A DNA stretch of 64,000 bases, taken from the NCBI GenBank assembly GCA_002086835.1, contig MVIG01000002.1:372001-436000 (forward strand). Direction: 5' to 3'. The notes below the pieces were generated by a model. That model was not told the origin of the DNA, made no database searches, and was given only the letters and a program-made list of their open reading frames with translations. Below, one piece after another: positions 20,406 to 28,199 of the stretch (position 1 is the stretch's first letter; every line of letters starts with the position of its first letter). The translations under genes and the position numbers were made by a program. The stretch comes from Mycolicibacterium porcinum. Its GTDB lineage: Bacteria > Actinomycetota > Actinomycetes > Mycobacteriales > Mycobacteriaceae.

Positions 20406-21829
20406 GCAAGCAACCCGGCGTTGTAATCGTCGACCAGGCTGCGCACCGTCTCCTGGGCGCACGACTTGTTGGTGCCGATGAACCCCGTCGGCCCGCGTTT
20501 GATCCATCCGGTGACGAACGCGCCCCGGACACCCGGCACGCGGCCACTCTCGTGCGGCACCGTCGAGGTGGCCTCGTCGAACGGCAGCCCCGGCACCGGA
20601 CGGCCGCGGTACCCGATGGAGGTCAGCACCAGCCCAGTCTCGATGACGCGTTGGAGCCCGGTCGCTTTCACCCGCGTCGAACCGTCGGGTGCGGCAACCA
20701 GCTCGTTGTGGACGAATTCCACCCCCTCAGTGTCAGATTCGCCGAGGATCGCGGTCGGCGACAACAGATACTCGAGCACGATCCGGCGGTTGCCCTCACC
20801 ACGCGGCGCCGCGCGCAGGATCTCCGCACGTGGGTCGGAGTCCGGCAGGGTCCGCAGGTCCTCGTCGCGAACGACGACGTCGACTCCCGGGGTCGAGCAC
20901 AGCCCGACCAGTTCGGGAATGGTGAAGGCCGACTGCTCGATGCCGCGCCGGCCGACCACGACAACCTCTTCGATCGCACTGTCGCGCAACGCCTTCAGGG
21001 CGTGGGGGGCGATCGACGTGGAGGCCAGCCGATCCGGGTCCATGGTGAGGATGCGCGCCACGTCGAGGGCTACGTTGCCGTTGCCGATGACCAGGGCGCG
21101 GTGATGGGACAGGTCGAAGGACCGGTCGGCGACGTCGGGATGGCCGTTGTACCAGGCGACGAACTCGGTGGCCGAGGTGACGCCGGGCAGATCGATGCCA
21201 TCAATGTCGAGGCGACGATCCGTGGCAGCGCCGACGGCGTAGATGGCGGCGTGGTGCTCGGAGAGGATCTCGTCGTGGGTGACGTCCCTACCGACCTCGA
21301 CACCCAACCGCATCTCGAGGCGTGGGTCGGCGGCGATGTGATCGAACTGGCGCGAGACGCTGCGGGTGCGCTGATGATCGGGTGCCACGCCGAACCGGGC
21401 CAAACCGTATGGCTGTGTGAGCCGTTCATACATCCGCACCCGGGCTCCGGGGATGGTCAGGACTTCTTCGGCGGCGTACATCGCAGCCGGTCCGGATCCG
21501 ACGATCGCCACCCGTAGGTCGCCGGCACGCACCTGCAGAGGCGGAACGACCGGCGCCAGGATCGGCCGTGGCCGGGGTGTGGCGTAGAAGCCGGCGTTCA
21601 GCGTGGCGAACACGTCTTCGTCGGCGGTCAGCTTGGTGTGCGGTTTGATCGCGTCCACCGGGCAGGCCGTCACACACGCCCCGCAGTCGACGCATTCCAC
21701 CGGGTCGACGTAGAGCATCTGGGCGGTGTGGAAGTCGGGCTCGTCGGGTGTGGGGTGGATGCAGTTGACCGGGCAGGCGTAGACGCACGACGCGTCGCTG
21801 CAGCAGGACTGCGTGATGACGTGAGGCAT
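20402..21829 (-). CDS. fprB: ferredoxin--NADP reductase FprB with N-terminal ferredoxin domain
   Basis: A 475-residue protein with two parts. Residues 1-60 form a bacterial 7Fe/8Fe ferredoxin (CCSDASCVYACPVNC and CVDCGACVTACPVD). The rest is an adrenodoxin-reductase-like flavoprotein with an FAD site VAIVGSGPAAMYAAEE near residue 107 and an NADP site LVIGNGNVALDVARI near residue 242. It passes electrons from NADPH to ferredoxin. The ATG overlaps the stop of the AurF-like gene (TGATG), so it is likely the dedicated reductase for that oxygenase; the same pair exists as Rv0885-Rv0886 in M. tuberculosis. Confidence 0.95.
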   Translation of the reverse strand: MPHVITQSCCSDASCVYACPVNCIHPTPDEPDFHTAQMLYVDPVECVDCGACVTACPVDAIKPHTKLTADEDVFATLNAGFYATPRPRPILAPVVPPLQVRAGDLRVAIVGSGPAAMYAAEEVLTIPGARVRMYERLTQPYGLARFGVAPDHQRTRSVSRQFDHIAADPRLEMRLGVEVGRDVTHDEILSEHHAAIYAVGAATDRRLDIDGIDLPGVTSATEFVAWYNGHPDVADRSFDLSHHRALVIGNGNVALDVARILTMDPDRLASTSIAPHALKALRDSAIEEVVVVGRRGIEQSAFTIPELVGLCSTPGVDVVVRDEDLRTLPDSDPRAEILRAAPRGEGNRRIVLEYLLSPTAILGESDTEGVEFVHNELVAAPDGSTRVKATGLQRVIETGLVLTSIGYRGRPVPGLPFDEATSTVPHESGRVPGVRGAFVTGWIKRGPTGFIGTNKSCAQETVRSLVDDYNAGLLA

Positions 21830-22824
21830 CAGGCCAGCGCAACCGCTTCACGGTCCGGTACGCCGCGGTAGCGGGCGGCCTCACCGTCGATGCCGCAGCG
21901 CTTCCAGACCCACCGCCCGACGCGGTTCATCAGACCGAGTTCCTCGCTGAGGGCGCGCATTTCACCGAAGTAGCCGGACAGGATCTTGCGGGAGTGCGGG
22001 CTGCGCCAGAACGCGTCCTTGATCACCGCACGCGGAATCCCTAACTCCTCGCCGAACGACTTCGGCGGAGCCACGATCTCGTGCGCCAGCCAGCGCAGGG
22101 TGAGGGGAAAGGCGACGCACGCGAATGCCTTCATCCGCCAGGAGCGTTCCGGCATATGGGTTTTGAGGAACTCGTGCGCCCAGGAGATGTGGCGGGCTTC
22201 CTCGGCGATGTGGATCTGCATGGTCCGCAACACCGCGGGCGGAATGTTGGCGCCCTCGCGGATCAGACCTTTCTGGAAGTGGTCGATCGGCTCTTCGCCG
22301 GCGAGGATGCCCGCCATGAACGCCGTGGGTGAGTACTGGCCGACCAGGCCGATGTAGGGCGACAGCCGGCGGAACAGTGGTCGCATGCCCGGCACGTCGA
22401 CGCCGCTGCGGTTCACCAGCTCCTGGAACATCTGGATGTGGTTGCACTCTTCGGTCATCTCGTGCAACGCGTAGCGGAACTCGGGCGAGTTGTTGGGCAG
22501 CTTCATGATGAAGGCCATCAGCCCGCGGATGAGGATGCTCTCGAAGGCCGCACCCACCTTGACCGAGTTGAGTGTCCGCCAGCGTCCGATCTCGATCTGA
22601 CGGGCCAGGGGCTGGGCCTGGTACCACGCGGTGGCGCCCAGCGGATCGACGTTCGGTGACAGGACCCAGCGGGGATCGTCGAGGTCGATCGCCAGTTCGG
22701 GGGAGTCCCACGCGATGTCCAGGTACGGGTCGAAGCGACGGCGCACGGAACCTTCGGACAGCGTCTGCAACAGATCCTGGTAATCCGCATCCAGCGATGC
22801 GGCGTCAGGGGAGCTCGAAGCCAT
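21829..22824 (-). CDS. AurF-like diiron oxygenase
   Basis: A 331-residue protein with the helical diiron fold of the p-aminobenzoate N-oxygenase AurF family. Ligand-type motifs are spaced as in that family: Glu95 in AAFESI, EECNHIQMF at 125-133, GILAGEE at 172-178 and HIAEEARHISWAHE at 205-218. The substrate is unknown: AurF oxidises amines, and other relatives act on different substrates. Translational coupling to fprB supplies a likely electron donor. An inverted repeat 7-35 bases upstream of the ATG suggests repressor control. Confidence 0.85.
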   Translation of the reverse strand: MASSSPDAASLDADYQDLLQTLSEGSVRRRFDPYLDIAWDSPELAIDLDDPRWVLSPNVDPLGATAWYQAQPLARQIEIGRWRTLNSVKVGAAFESILIRGLMAFIMKLPNNSPEFRYALHEMTEECNHIQMFQELVNRSGVDVPGMRPLFRRLSPYIGLVGQYSPTAFMAGILAGEEPIDHFQKGLIREGANIPPAVLRTMQIHIAEEARHISWAHEFLKTHMPERSWRMKAFACVAFPLTLRWLAHEIVAPPKSFGEELGIPRAVIKDAFWRSPHSRKILSGYFGEMRALSEELGLMNRVGRWVWKRCGIDGEAARYRGVPDREAVALA

Positions 22825-22830
22825 GGCGAC

Positions 22831-22859
22831 AATTTACCGAGACTTTGGGTCCCGGTAAA
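22831..22859. promoter_or_regulatory. inverted repeat upstream of the AurF-like gene
   Basis: ATTTACCG and CGGTAAAT form perfect 8-bp arms with a 13-bp spacer, ending 7 bases before the AurF-like start codon. Size and position suit a dimeric repressor, possibly the TetR protein encoded at 19683-20405. It could also serve as the terminator of the gene at 22875-23357. Confidence 0.5.
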
Positions 22860-22874
22860 TACCGATTTGCGGAT

Positions 22875-23357
22875 TTACGGGTGGTACGGCACCCCGACCG
22901 CGCGGAACACGTACTCGGGCCCGACGTCGAAGGCCAGTGACCGGCGTGGGAGCTGCGTCAGGACCTCGTCCGGTATTTCGGTCTTGTAGTGCAGCGACAG
23001 CTGGCCGCGGCAGCGCCGGTCGATCTGGCCCACATCGGCGGTCAGCGTGAGCCCGGCGGGGTCGAGTTCGGCATGGACCGCACCGATCTGCGGCGCCGAC
23101 CACGGCTGGTCGATGCTGCGCCCGGCAAGCTTGGGCAGGGTGGACATCGTGGCCAGCGCGCGGTAGTTCGTCAGGACCAGTGCCCCCGCATAGCTCGCGA
23201 CACTGCCCGCTGATCGTTTGCCCGGGATCGCTCCGGTGAAGCGCCTGGTCACCGGGACGTACTCGGCGAGAAAGAGGATGCCTTCGGCCTCGGCTTCGGC
23301 CCGTAGACCCTCCGGCAGAGCGCCGATGTGCATCAGCTTTCGCAGGATCAGTGCCAT
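22875..23357 (-). CDS. conserved mycobacterial protein of unknown function (Rv0307c-like)
   Basis: A 160-residue protein without signal peptide or membrane helix. The first half (MALILRKLMHIGALPEGLR) looks helical; the second half is a strand-rich domain with TNYRALATMSTL and RGQLSLHYKTE. I do not recognise a catalytic motif. It is placed divergently from the PAP2 gene, as Rv0307c is from Rv0308 in M. tuberculosis. The ATG at 23357 is preferred to an in-frame ATG ten codons upstream. Confidence 0.8.
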   Translation of the reverse strand: MALILRKLMHIGALPEGLRAEAEAEGILFLAEYVPVTRRFTGAIPGKRSAGSVASYAGALVLTNYRALATMSTLPKLAGRSIDQPWSAPQIGAVHAELDPAGLTLTADVGQIDRRCRGQLSLHYKTEIPDEVLTQLPRRSLAFDVGPEYVFRAVGVPYHP

Positions 23358-23415
23358 GTTCTCGACGGTAGCGCGCAAACATGGCAAATCGGTTGGAGCT
23401 GGTAGAGATGATCTG

Positions 23416-24087
23416 ATGAAAACTCGGGACCGGCGGCTGATCGTGAGCGCGGTGGGGGCCGTCGCGGTGTACGTGGCGCTGTGGGTCGGTTACGCGATGC
23501 AGTGGACGTGGCTGGGCGACATCGATGCCGCCGGGCTGGAAGGCCCGTACCGGTATGGCGCGGCGCACCCGGCCTGGGTGACGGCGTGGGACGTGTTCTG
23601 CACGGTGCTCGGGCCGTTCGCGTTCCGGTTGCTGGCGTTGGTGATCATCATCGTCGCGCTGCTGCGTCGGCAGCGCCGCATCGCGCTGTTCCTGGTGCTG
23701 ACCGTCGAACTCAGTGCGGTGACGACCGAGCTGGCCAAGTTCCTGGCGGACCGTCCGCGTCCGGACACGGCACTGGTCCACGCGCTCTCGACGTCGTTCC
23801 CGTCCGGGCACGCGCTGGGCGTGATGGTCTCGGTGCTGGCGTTGTCGGCGCTGGCGTGGCCGGGGATTCGCCCCGGGCTTCGAGCCTGGTGGGTGGCGGC
23901 CGGGGTGCTCGTCGTCGTCGCGATCGGGGTGGGCCGGGTGGTGCTCAACGTCCATCACCCCTCGGATGTGATGGCGGGCTGGGCTTTGGGTTACGCCTGG
24001 TTCGTCGCGGTCTACCTGCTGTACCCGCCCTATCCGGAGGTCACGGCAGTGGACGGAACACCGGCAGCACGCGATAGCGCACGCTGA
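23416..24087 (+). CDS. PAP2 family membrane phosphatase (Rv0308-like)
   Basis: A 223-residue polytopic membrane protein of the phosphatidic acid phosphatase type 2 family. All three catalytic motifs are present: KFLADRPRP, PSGH in SFPSGHALG and GRVVLNVHHPSDV, where the His acts as general base. About six hydrophobic segments place the active site outside the cytoplasmic membrane. Likely substrates are lipid or polyprenyl phosphates. Its last 47 bases overlap, tail to tail, the next gene, which also contains a PAP2 domain. Confidence 0.9.
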   Translation: MKTRDRRLIVSAVGAVAVYVALWVGYAMQWTWLGDIDAAGLEGPYRYGAAHPAWVTAWDVFCTVLGPFAFRLLALVIIIVALLRRQRRIALFLVLTVELSAVTTELAKFLADRPRPDTALVHALSTSFPSGHALGVMVSVLALSALAWPGIRPGLRAWWVAAGVLVVVAIGVGRVVLNVHHPSDVMAGWALGYAWFVAVYLLYPPYPEVTAVDGTPAARDSAR

Positions 24088-25504
24088 AACTCGCCTCGCT
24101 GAGTGCCTCGCCCACCTCGCCGTCATGGGCCACGGTGGTGGGCCCGTCGACCGCGACGAACCGGAACTCCGGAACCTGGAGCTCGTGATAGAGCGGGCTG
24201 CGTTCGAGCCGGCCCAGCGCCACCGCCGCCGCGATGCGCAGCCGGCTGAACCGCCGCCCGGTCTCCAGGATCCGCACGTCGATCAGGCCGTCGTCGAGAC
24301 GCGGGCGCAGGGACGGGGCGAATCCGGACGGGAAGTACGTCGAGTTGCCCAGGAAGAACAATTCGGTCTGAAGGGTCTTGTCGTCGTAGCTGATCCGGAC
24401 CGGGGCCTCCCGGCGCAGTGTCAGATACAGGGCGTAGATCCCGGCCAACCGCTTGCCCAGCCGGTGTTCGAGCATCTCCCGCGTCCGCACGTACTTCGGG
24501 TAGGCGCCGATGCTGGCGGTGTTGATCACCATGCGTTCCTCGTTGAGGCACACCAGGTCGACGTAGGCCGCGGACCCCTCGGCGATCGCCTTCACGGTCC
24601 GTGCCACCGACTCGCAGCCGATGTCCTTGGCGAAGTGGTTGAACGTCCCGCCGGGAAACACCGCCAGCGGAACACCGGCCTCGACGGCGATCCCCGCCGC
24701 GCACGCCACCGTGCCGTCGCCGCCGCCGACTGCGAGCACCTCGGTTCGTCCGGCCGTCTCCCGCAACACCGCCTCGATGTCGTCGTCATCGCCGAGCTCG
24801 ATGATCTCGGCGTGTGGCAAGGCTTTTCGGACCTCATCGATGATTCGCGCGCCGGTGCCGTCGCCAGACGCGGGGTTGATGACCAGGGCGACGCCGGCGC
24901 CGTCCGGCCGGGGCTCGGTGCGGTATCGCAGCGGATCGGATTTCGGCAGGGTCGCCGCCGGGATGGTGGGGACGACGCGGGCGCCGAGTACCGCGATGGC
25001 GGCGCCGATGCCGAATCCGGCGAACACGTCACCGGGATAGTGGGCACCGGTGGCGACCCGGGACAACCCGACCAAGCCGGCGAGCAGCGCCAGCGGGAGG
25101 CCGGCCGGCGCGGACTCGAGGCCGACACCTACGGCGAAGGCCGCGGCGCTGGCGGAGTGCCCCGATGGCAGCGAAGGTGATGTCGGCATGCGCCGAATCC
25201 GCCGCGCTATCGGAATCAGGCGGTGATCCGGCCGGGGCCGCCGCCAGATCCGTTTGGCCACCTGATTGGTCAGCAGGCTCGTCACCGCCAGGCTGACCAC
25301 CCCGCGGGCGGCCCCGCGACGGACCGACGCGCTGCCGAGCACGCCCAGTCCCGCCGCGATGGCGAACCACAGCTTGGAATGATCCGCGGCCCTGGTCAGC
25401 CGGGGCATCAGGCTGTCCAAAAGTGGGCTGGGTGACTCGGCGACGGCCTCGAAGACCTCGCGGTCCAGAGTGCCCAAGCCCTTGCCGATCGCACGCACGT
25501 CCAT
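24041..25504 (-). CDS. fused PAP2 phosphatase / diacylglycerol kinase-like protein
   Basis: A 487-residue two-domain protein. Residues 1-185 form a PAP2 membrane domain (KRIWRRPRP, SLPSGHSASA, SRVATGAHYPGDV); residues 205-487 form a DAGK/YegS-type lipid kinase (VINPASGDGTG, VGGGDGTVACA, FPGGTFNHFAKD). Such fusions pair a lipid phosphatase with a lipid kinase, whose activities would be opposite in direction. Whether both are active on one lipid is unknown. It has no counterpart between Rv0308 and Rv0309 in M. tuberculosis as far as I recall, so it may be an insertion. Confidence 0.9.
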   Translation of the reverse strand: MDVRAIGKGLGTLDREVFEAVAESPSPLLDSLMPRLTRAADHSKLWFAIAAGLGVLGSASVRRGAARGVVSLAVTSLLTNQVAKRIWRRPRPDHRLIPIARRIRRMPTSPSLPSGHSASAAAFAVGVGLESAPAGLPLALLAGLVGLSRVATGAHYPGDVFAGFGIGAAIAVLGARVVPTIPAATLPKSDPLRYRTEPRPDGAGVALVINPASGDGTGARIIDEVRKALPHAEIIELGDDDDIEAVLRETAGRTEVLAVGGGDGTVACAAGIAVEAGVPLAVFPGGTFNHFAKDIGCESVARTVKAIAEGSAAYVDLVCLNEERMVINTASIGAYPKYVRTREMLEHRLGKRLAGIYALYLTLRREAPVRISYDDKTLQTELFFLGNSTYFPSGFAPSLRPRLDDGLIDVRILETGRRFSRLRIAAAVALGRLERSPLYHELQVPEFRFVAVDGPTTVAHDGEVGEALSEASFSVRYRVLPVFRPLP

Positions 25505-25525
25505 GGAGACAACCTAGCCTGACCA

Positions 25526-25545
25526 TTGACAAAAAATCTTGTCAA
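25526..25545. promoter_or_regulatory. inverted repeat, candidate ArsR operator
   Basis: TTGACAA and TTGTCAA form perfect 7-bp arms around a 6-bp A-rich spacer, ending 15 bases before the GTG of the ArsR-type regulator. The left arm also reads as a -35-like TTGACA. This is the expected size and place for an autoregulatory winged-helix operator. Confidence 0.6.
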
Positions 25546-25560
25546 GGTGAGGATGCAGGA

Positions 25561-26169
25561 GTGCTCGATGTCGAGGTGATCGCCGACCCCGCGACTGCCG
25601 TCGTGGCACTGGATCCGATCCGCAGCCGATTACTGGCCGAACTGACCGAGCCGGCATCCGCCGCGACACTGGCCGCTCGCGTAGGAATCGCCCGGCAGAA
25701 GGTGAATTACCACCTGCGTGCGCTGGAACAGCACAACCTGGTCGCGATTGCGGGTGAGCGGCGATGGGGCGGCCTCACGGAGCGCCTCCTTGTCGCAACG
25801 GCGTCGTCCTACGTGGTTTCGCCCGGCGCGTTGGGACCGGCGTCCGCCGATCCCGGTCGCGCCTCCGACAGGCTTTCGGCGAGCTACCTGATCGCGGTCG
25901 CGGCACGATCGGTCAGCGAGGTGGGTGAGCTGTGGCGGACGGCCCGCTCGCGGAACAAGCGGTTGGCCACGCTGTCGATCGATGCCGTGGTGCGGTTCCG
26001 CTCGCCCGCCGAGCGGGCTGCGTTCACACGTGAACTGTCCGAAGCGGTGGCCGGACTGACAGCGCGCTATCACGACGAATCCAATGCCGAGGGTCGTGCC
26101 CACCGAGTAGTGATCGCGGCATACCCGGCCCCGGGCACCGATGTGAAGGAGGAGCCGAAATGCCCCTGA
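25561..26169 (+). CDS. ArsR family winged-helix transcriptional regulator
   Basis: A 202-residue regulator with an N-terminal winged helix (ATLAARVGIARQKVNYHLRAL at about residues 38-58). It lacks clustered Cys residues, so it is not an obvious metal sensor. GTG at 25561 is chosen because GGTGAGG lies 8 bases upstream. It overlaps the next SRPBCC gene by 10 bases; ArsR plus AHSA1/SRPBCC pairs are a common bacterial two-gene unit. Confidence 0.85.
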   Translation: MLDVEVIADPATAVVALDPIRSRLLAELTEPASAATLAARVGIARQKVNYHLRALEQHNLVAIAGERRWGGLTERLLVATASSYVVSPGALGPASADPGRASDRLSASYLIAVAARSVSEVGELWRTARSRNKRLATLSIDAVVRFRSPAERAAFTRELSEAVAGLTARYHDESNAEGRAHRVVIAAYPAPGTDVKEEPKCP

Positions 26170-26984
26170 AGAGAGACGATTCCGGACGCCGCTGGGTCGA
26201 GATGGAGTTCTTGGTGCCGGGAACTCCCGAACAGGTGTGGCAGGCTATCGCTACCGGGGCGGGCATGACCGCATGGTTCACTCCCACGACGGTCGACGAA
26301 CGTATCGGCGGCGCAATCACATTCGACTTCGGTGACGAGGACTGTGGCGACCCCTCTCCGTCAGGAGTGGTCACCGGCTGGGAGCCGCCGGTCAGGTTCG
26401 CCTACGAGGAGCCGGGTTGGAACGGCGACGCGCCGCCCGTGGCCACCGAAGTGGTGGTCACCAGCCGGTCCGGCGACACCTGTGTGGTGCGGATGGTGCA
26501 CAGCCTGTTCACCGAGAGGGACGACTGGGACGACGAATTGGAGAGCTTTGAGAGCGGCTGGCCCGGTTTCTTCGAGGTGTTGCGGATGTACCTGCGCCAT
26601 CACGCGGGACAGCCGGCAGCCACCGTCCACGCGATGATCTCGCACTCCGACGGCATGGCAACGGTGTGGCCACGCTTGATCGCGGCGCTCGACGCGGCGC
26701 CGTATTACGGTGCACGGATCGACAGCCCGGATGGAGCGCCGCGGCTGTCCGGTGTCGTAGAACGCGTCAAGCAGGACGCGCATTCGTGCGAGATGATGGT
26801 GTCCCTGGAAGAGCCCCTCGGCGGCACTGCGGTTATCGGCAGTTGTCCCATGGGTGACGAGACCCGGGCGATGGTGACGCTGTTCCTCTACGGCGACGGC
26901 GCCGCCGAGACCGCCGCGGCCGAACAATCGAAGTGGATCTCCTGGCTGAGCGGGCTCGTAGCCGGCAGGGGAGCCGCGACCTGA
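26160..26984 (+). CDS. SRPBCC (AHSA1/START-like) domain protein
   Basis: A 274-residue protein whose first 150 residues form an AHSA1-type SRPBCC fold (FLVPGTPEQVWQAIATGAGM, GVVTGWEPPVRFAYEEP), a hydrophobic-ligand cavity domain. The remaining ~120 residues look like a second related domain. It overlaps the ArsR gene and is surely co-regulated with it. The ligand is unknown. Confidence 0.85.
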   Translation: MPLKRDDSGRRWVEMEFLVPGTPEQVWQAIATGAGMTAWFTPTTVDERIGGAITFDFGDEDCGDPSPSGVVTGWEPPVRFAYEEPGWNGDAPPVATEVVVTSRSGDTCVVRMVHSLFTERDDWDDELESFESGWPGFFEVLRMYLRHHAGQPAATVHAMISHSDGMATVWPRLIAALDAAPYYGARIDSPDGAPRLSGVVERVKQDAHSCEMMVSLEEPLGGTAVIGSCPMGDETRAMVTLFLYGDGAAETAAAEQSKWISWLSGLVAGRGAAT

Positions 26985-27035
26985 TCGTGTCTGAACCTTT
27001 ACGTCAGCGATAGCCTGCCCATCGAAGATGGACGG

Positions 27036-27689
27036 ATGCGCCGACTGCTCGCCCTGCTGTGTGCCGGGGTGCTGGCACTGGCATGCGCACCGACGGCCGG
27101 TGCCGTCGACCCACCGTGGTTCGCCCCTTCCGTCGGCAACGCCACCCAGGTGATTTCGGTTGTCGGCGTGGGTGGTTCGAAAGCCAAGATGGATGTCTGG
27201 CAACGCGGGCCCACGGGCTGGCAACCGATCGGTGCCGGGATCGACGCCAACATCGGCGCCAATGGAATGGCCCCGCAAACCCACGACGGTGAAATGAAGA
27301 CGCCCATGGGCGTTTTCAGCCTGGACTTCGCCTTCGGCACCGCGCCCAATCCCGGCGGTGGCCTGCAGTACGTACAGGTCGGCTCGGACCATTGGTGGGA
27401 CGGTGACATGAAGAGCCCGACCTACAACACCATGCAGGTGTGCAAGAAGGCGCAGTGCCCGTTCAACACCGACCCGAGTAGCGGGACGGAGAATCTTCAG
27501 ATCCCCCAGTACAAGCACGCTGTGGTGATGGGGGTGAACAAGGCCAGGGTGCCCGGCAACGGTGGCGCGTTCTTCGTGCACACCACCGATGGCGGGCCCA
27601 CGGCAGGCTGTGTCGCGATCGACGACGCCACCCTGGTGAAGATCATGCAGTGGTTACGGCCGGGTGCCGTCATCGCCGTCGCGAAGTAG
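27036..27689 (+). CDS. exported L,D-transpeptidase-like (YkuD) protein (Rv0309-like)
   Basis: A 217-residue secreted protein with signal peptide (residues 1-23, cleavage after AGA). The C-terminal motif FFVHTTDGGPTAGCVAIDD resembles the YkuD catalytic pattern (His upstream, Ser/Thr-x-Gly-Cys), with Cys as likely nucleophile. This suggests peptidoglycan cross-linking or a related acyl transfer in the cell wall. It holds the place of Rv0309 of M. tuberculosis, next to an Rv0310c-like gene, two bases away on the opposite strand. Confidence 0.85.
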   Translation: MRRLLALLCAGVLALACAPTAGAVDPPWFAPSVGNATQVISVVGVGGSKAKMDVWQRGPTGWQPIGAGIDANIGANGMAPQTHDGEMKTPMGVFSLDFAFGTAPNPGGGLQYVQVGSDHWWDGDMKSPTYNTMQVCKKAQCPFNTDPSSGTENLQIPQYKHAVVMGVNKARVPGNGGAFFVHTTDGGPTAGCVAIDDATLVKIMQWLRPGAVIAVAK

Positions 27690-27690
27690 C

Positions 27691-28158
27691 TCAAAGATTC
27701 AGTGCGGCACCGGGTTCGAGTTTGAAGTTGAGCCCCTCCAGCGACAGCGTGGCGTCATAGGTGCGGTCATAGCCGGTGCTGCTGATCTTCCAGCCGTCGG
27801 CGGTGCGGCGGTAGGTGTCGTGATAGAACGCCGAGCCGAACAGCATGAAGTTCATGGCGGCGACGATCACGCGGTCCTGCAGGTACCAGGTGGCGGTGGC
27901 CTCGTCCCCGTTCACCTCGATCTCGGGGTGCGCGACGCGGTGCTCGGTGATGACCTCGGGGCCCAGCGAGCTCTTCATGTACTCGACGAGTGAGTCGCGG
28001 TCGGTGAAGTGCAGGGTCTTGCCCATGGACTGCCCGTAGTCGCCCTTGATGTCCTCGGTCAGGGTGTCGGCGAACTCGTCCCAGTGCTTGGTGTCCAGCG
28101 CTCGCAGGTACCGGTACTTGACTTGCTTGATGTCGTCGATGTCACCCATGCCCGACAT
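27691..28158 (-). CDS. SnoaL-like (NTF2 superfamily) protein (Rv0310c-like)
   Basis: A 155-residue protein of the NTF2/SnoaL cone fold (DIKQVKYRYLRALDTKHWDEF, then YHDTYRRTADGWKIS). The start is at 28158 or, three codons later, at 28149. Members include polyketide cyclases, dehydratases and non-enzymatic ligand binders, and the reaction is not clear here. It is convergent with the L,D-transpeptidase-like gene with a one-base gap. Confidence 0.85.
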   Translation of the reverse strand: MSGMGDIDDIKQVKYRYLRALDTKHWDEFADTLTEDIKGDYGQSMGKTLHFTDRDSLVEYMKSSLGPEVITEHRVAHPEIEVNGDEATATWYLQDRVIVAAMNFMLFGSAFYHDTYRRTADGWKISSTGYDRTYDATLSLEGLNFKLEPGAALNL

Positions 28159-28199
28159 TGGAGCACACTGGCCCGAGCGCGCGTAGTGCAATCCCGGCG

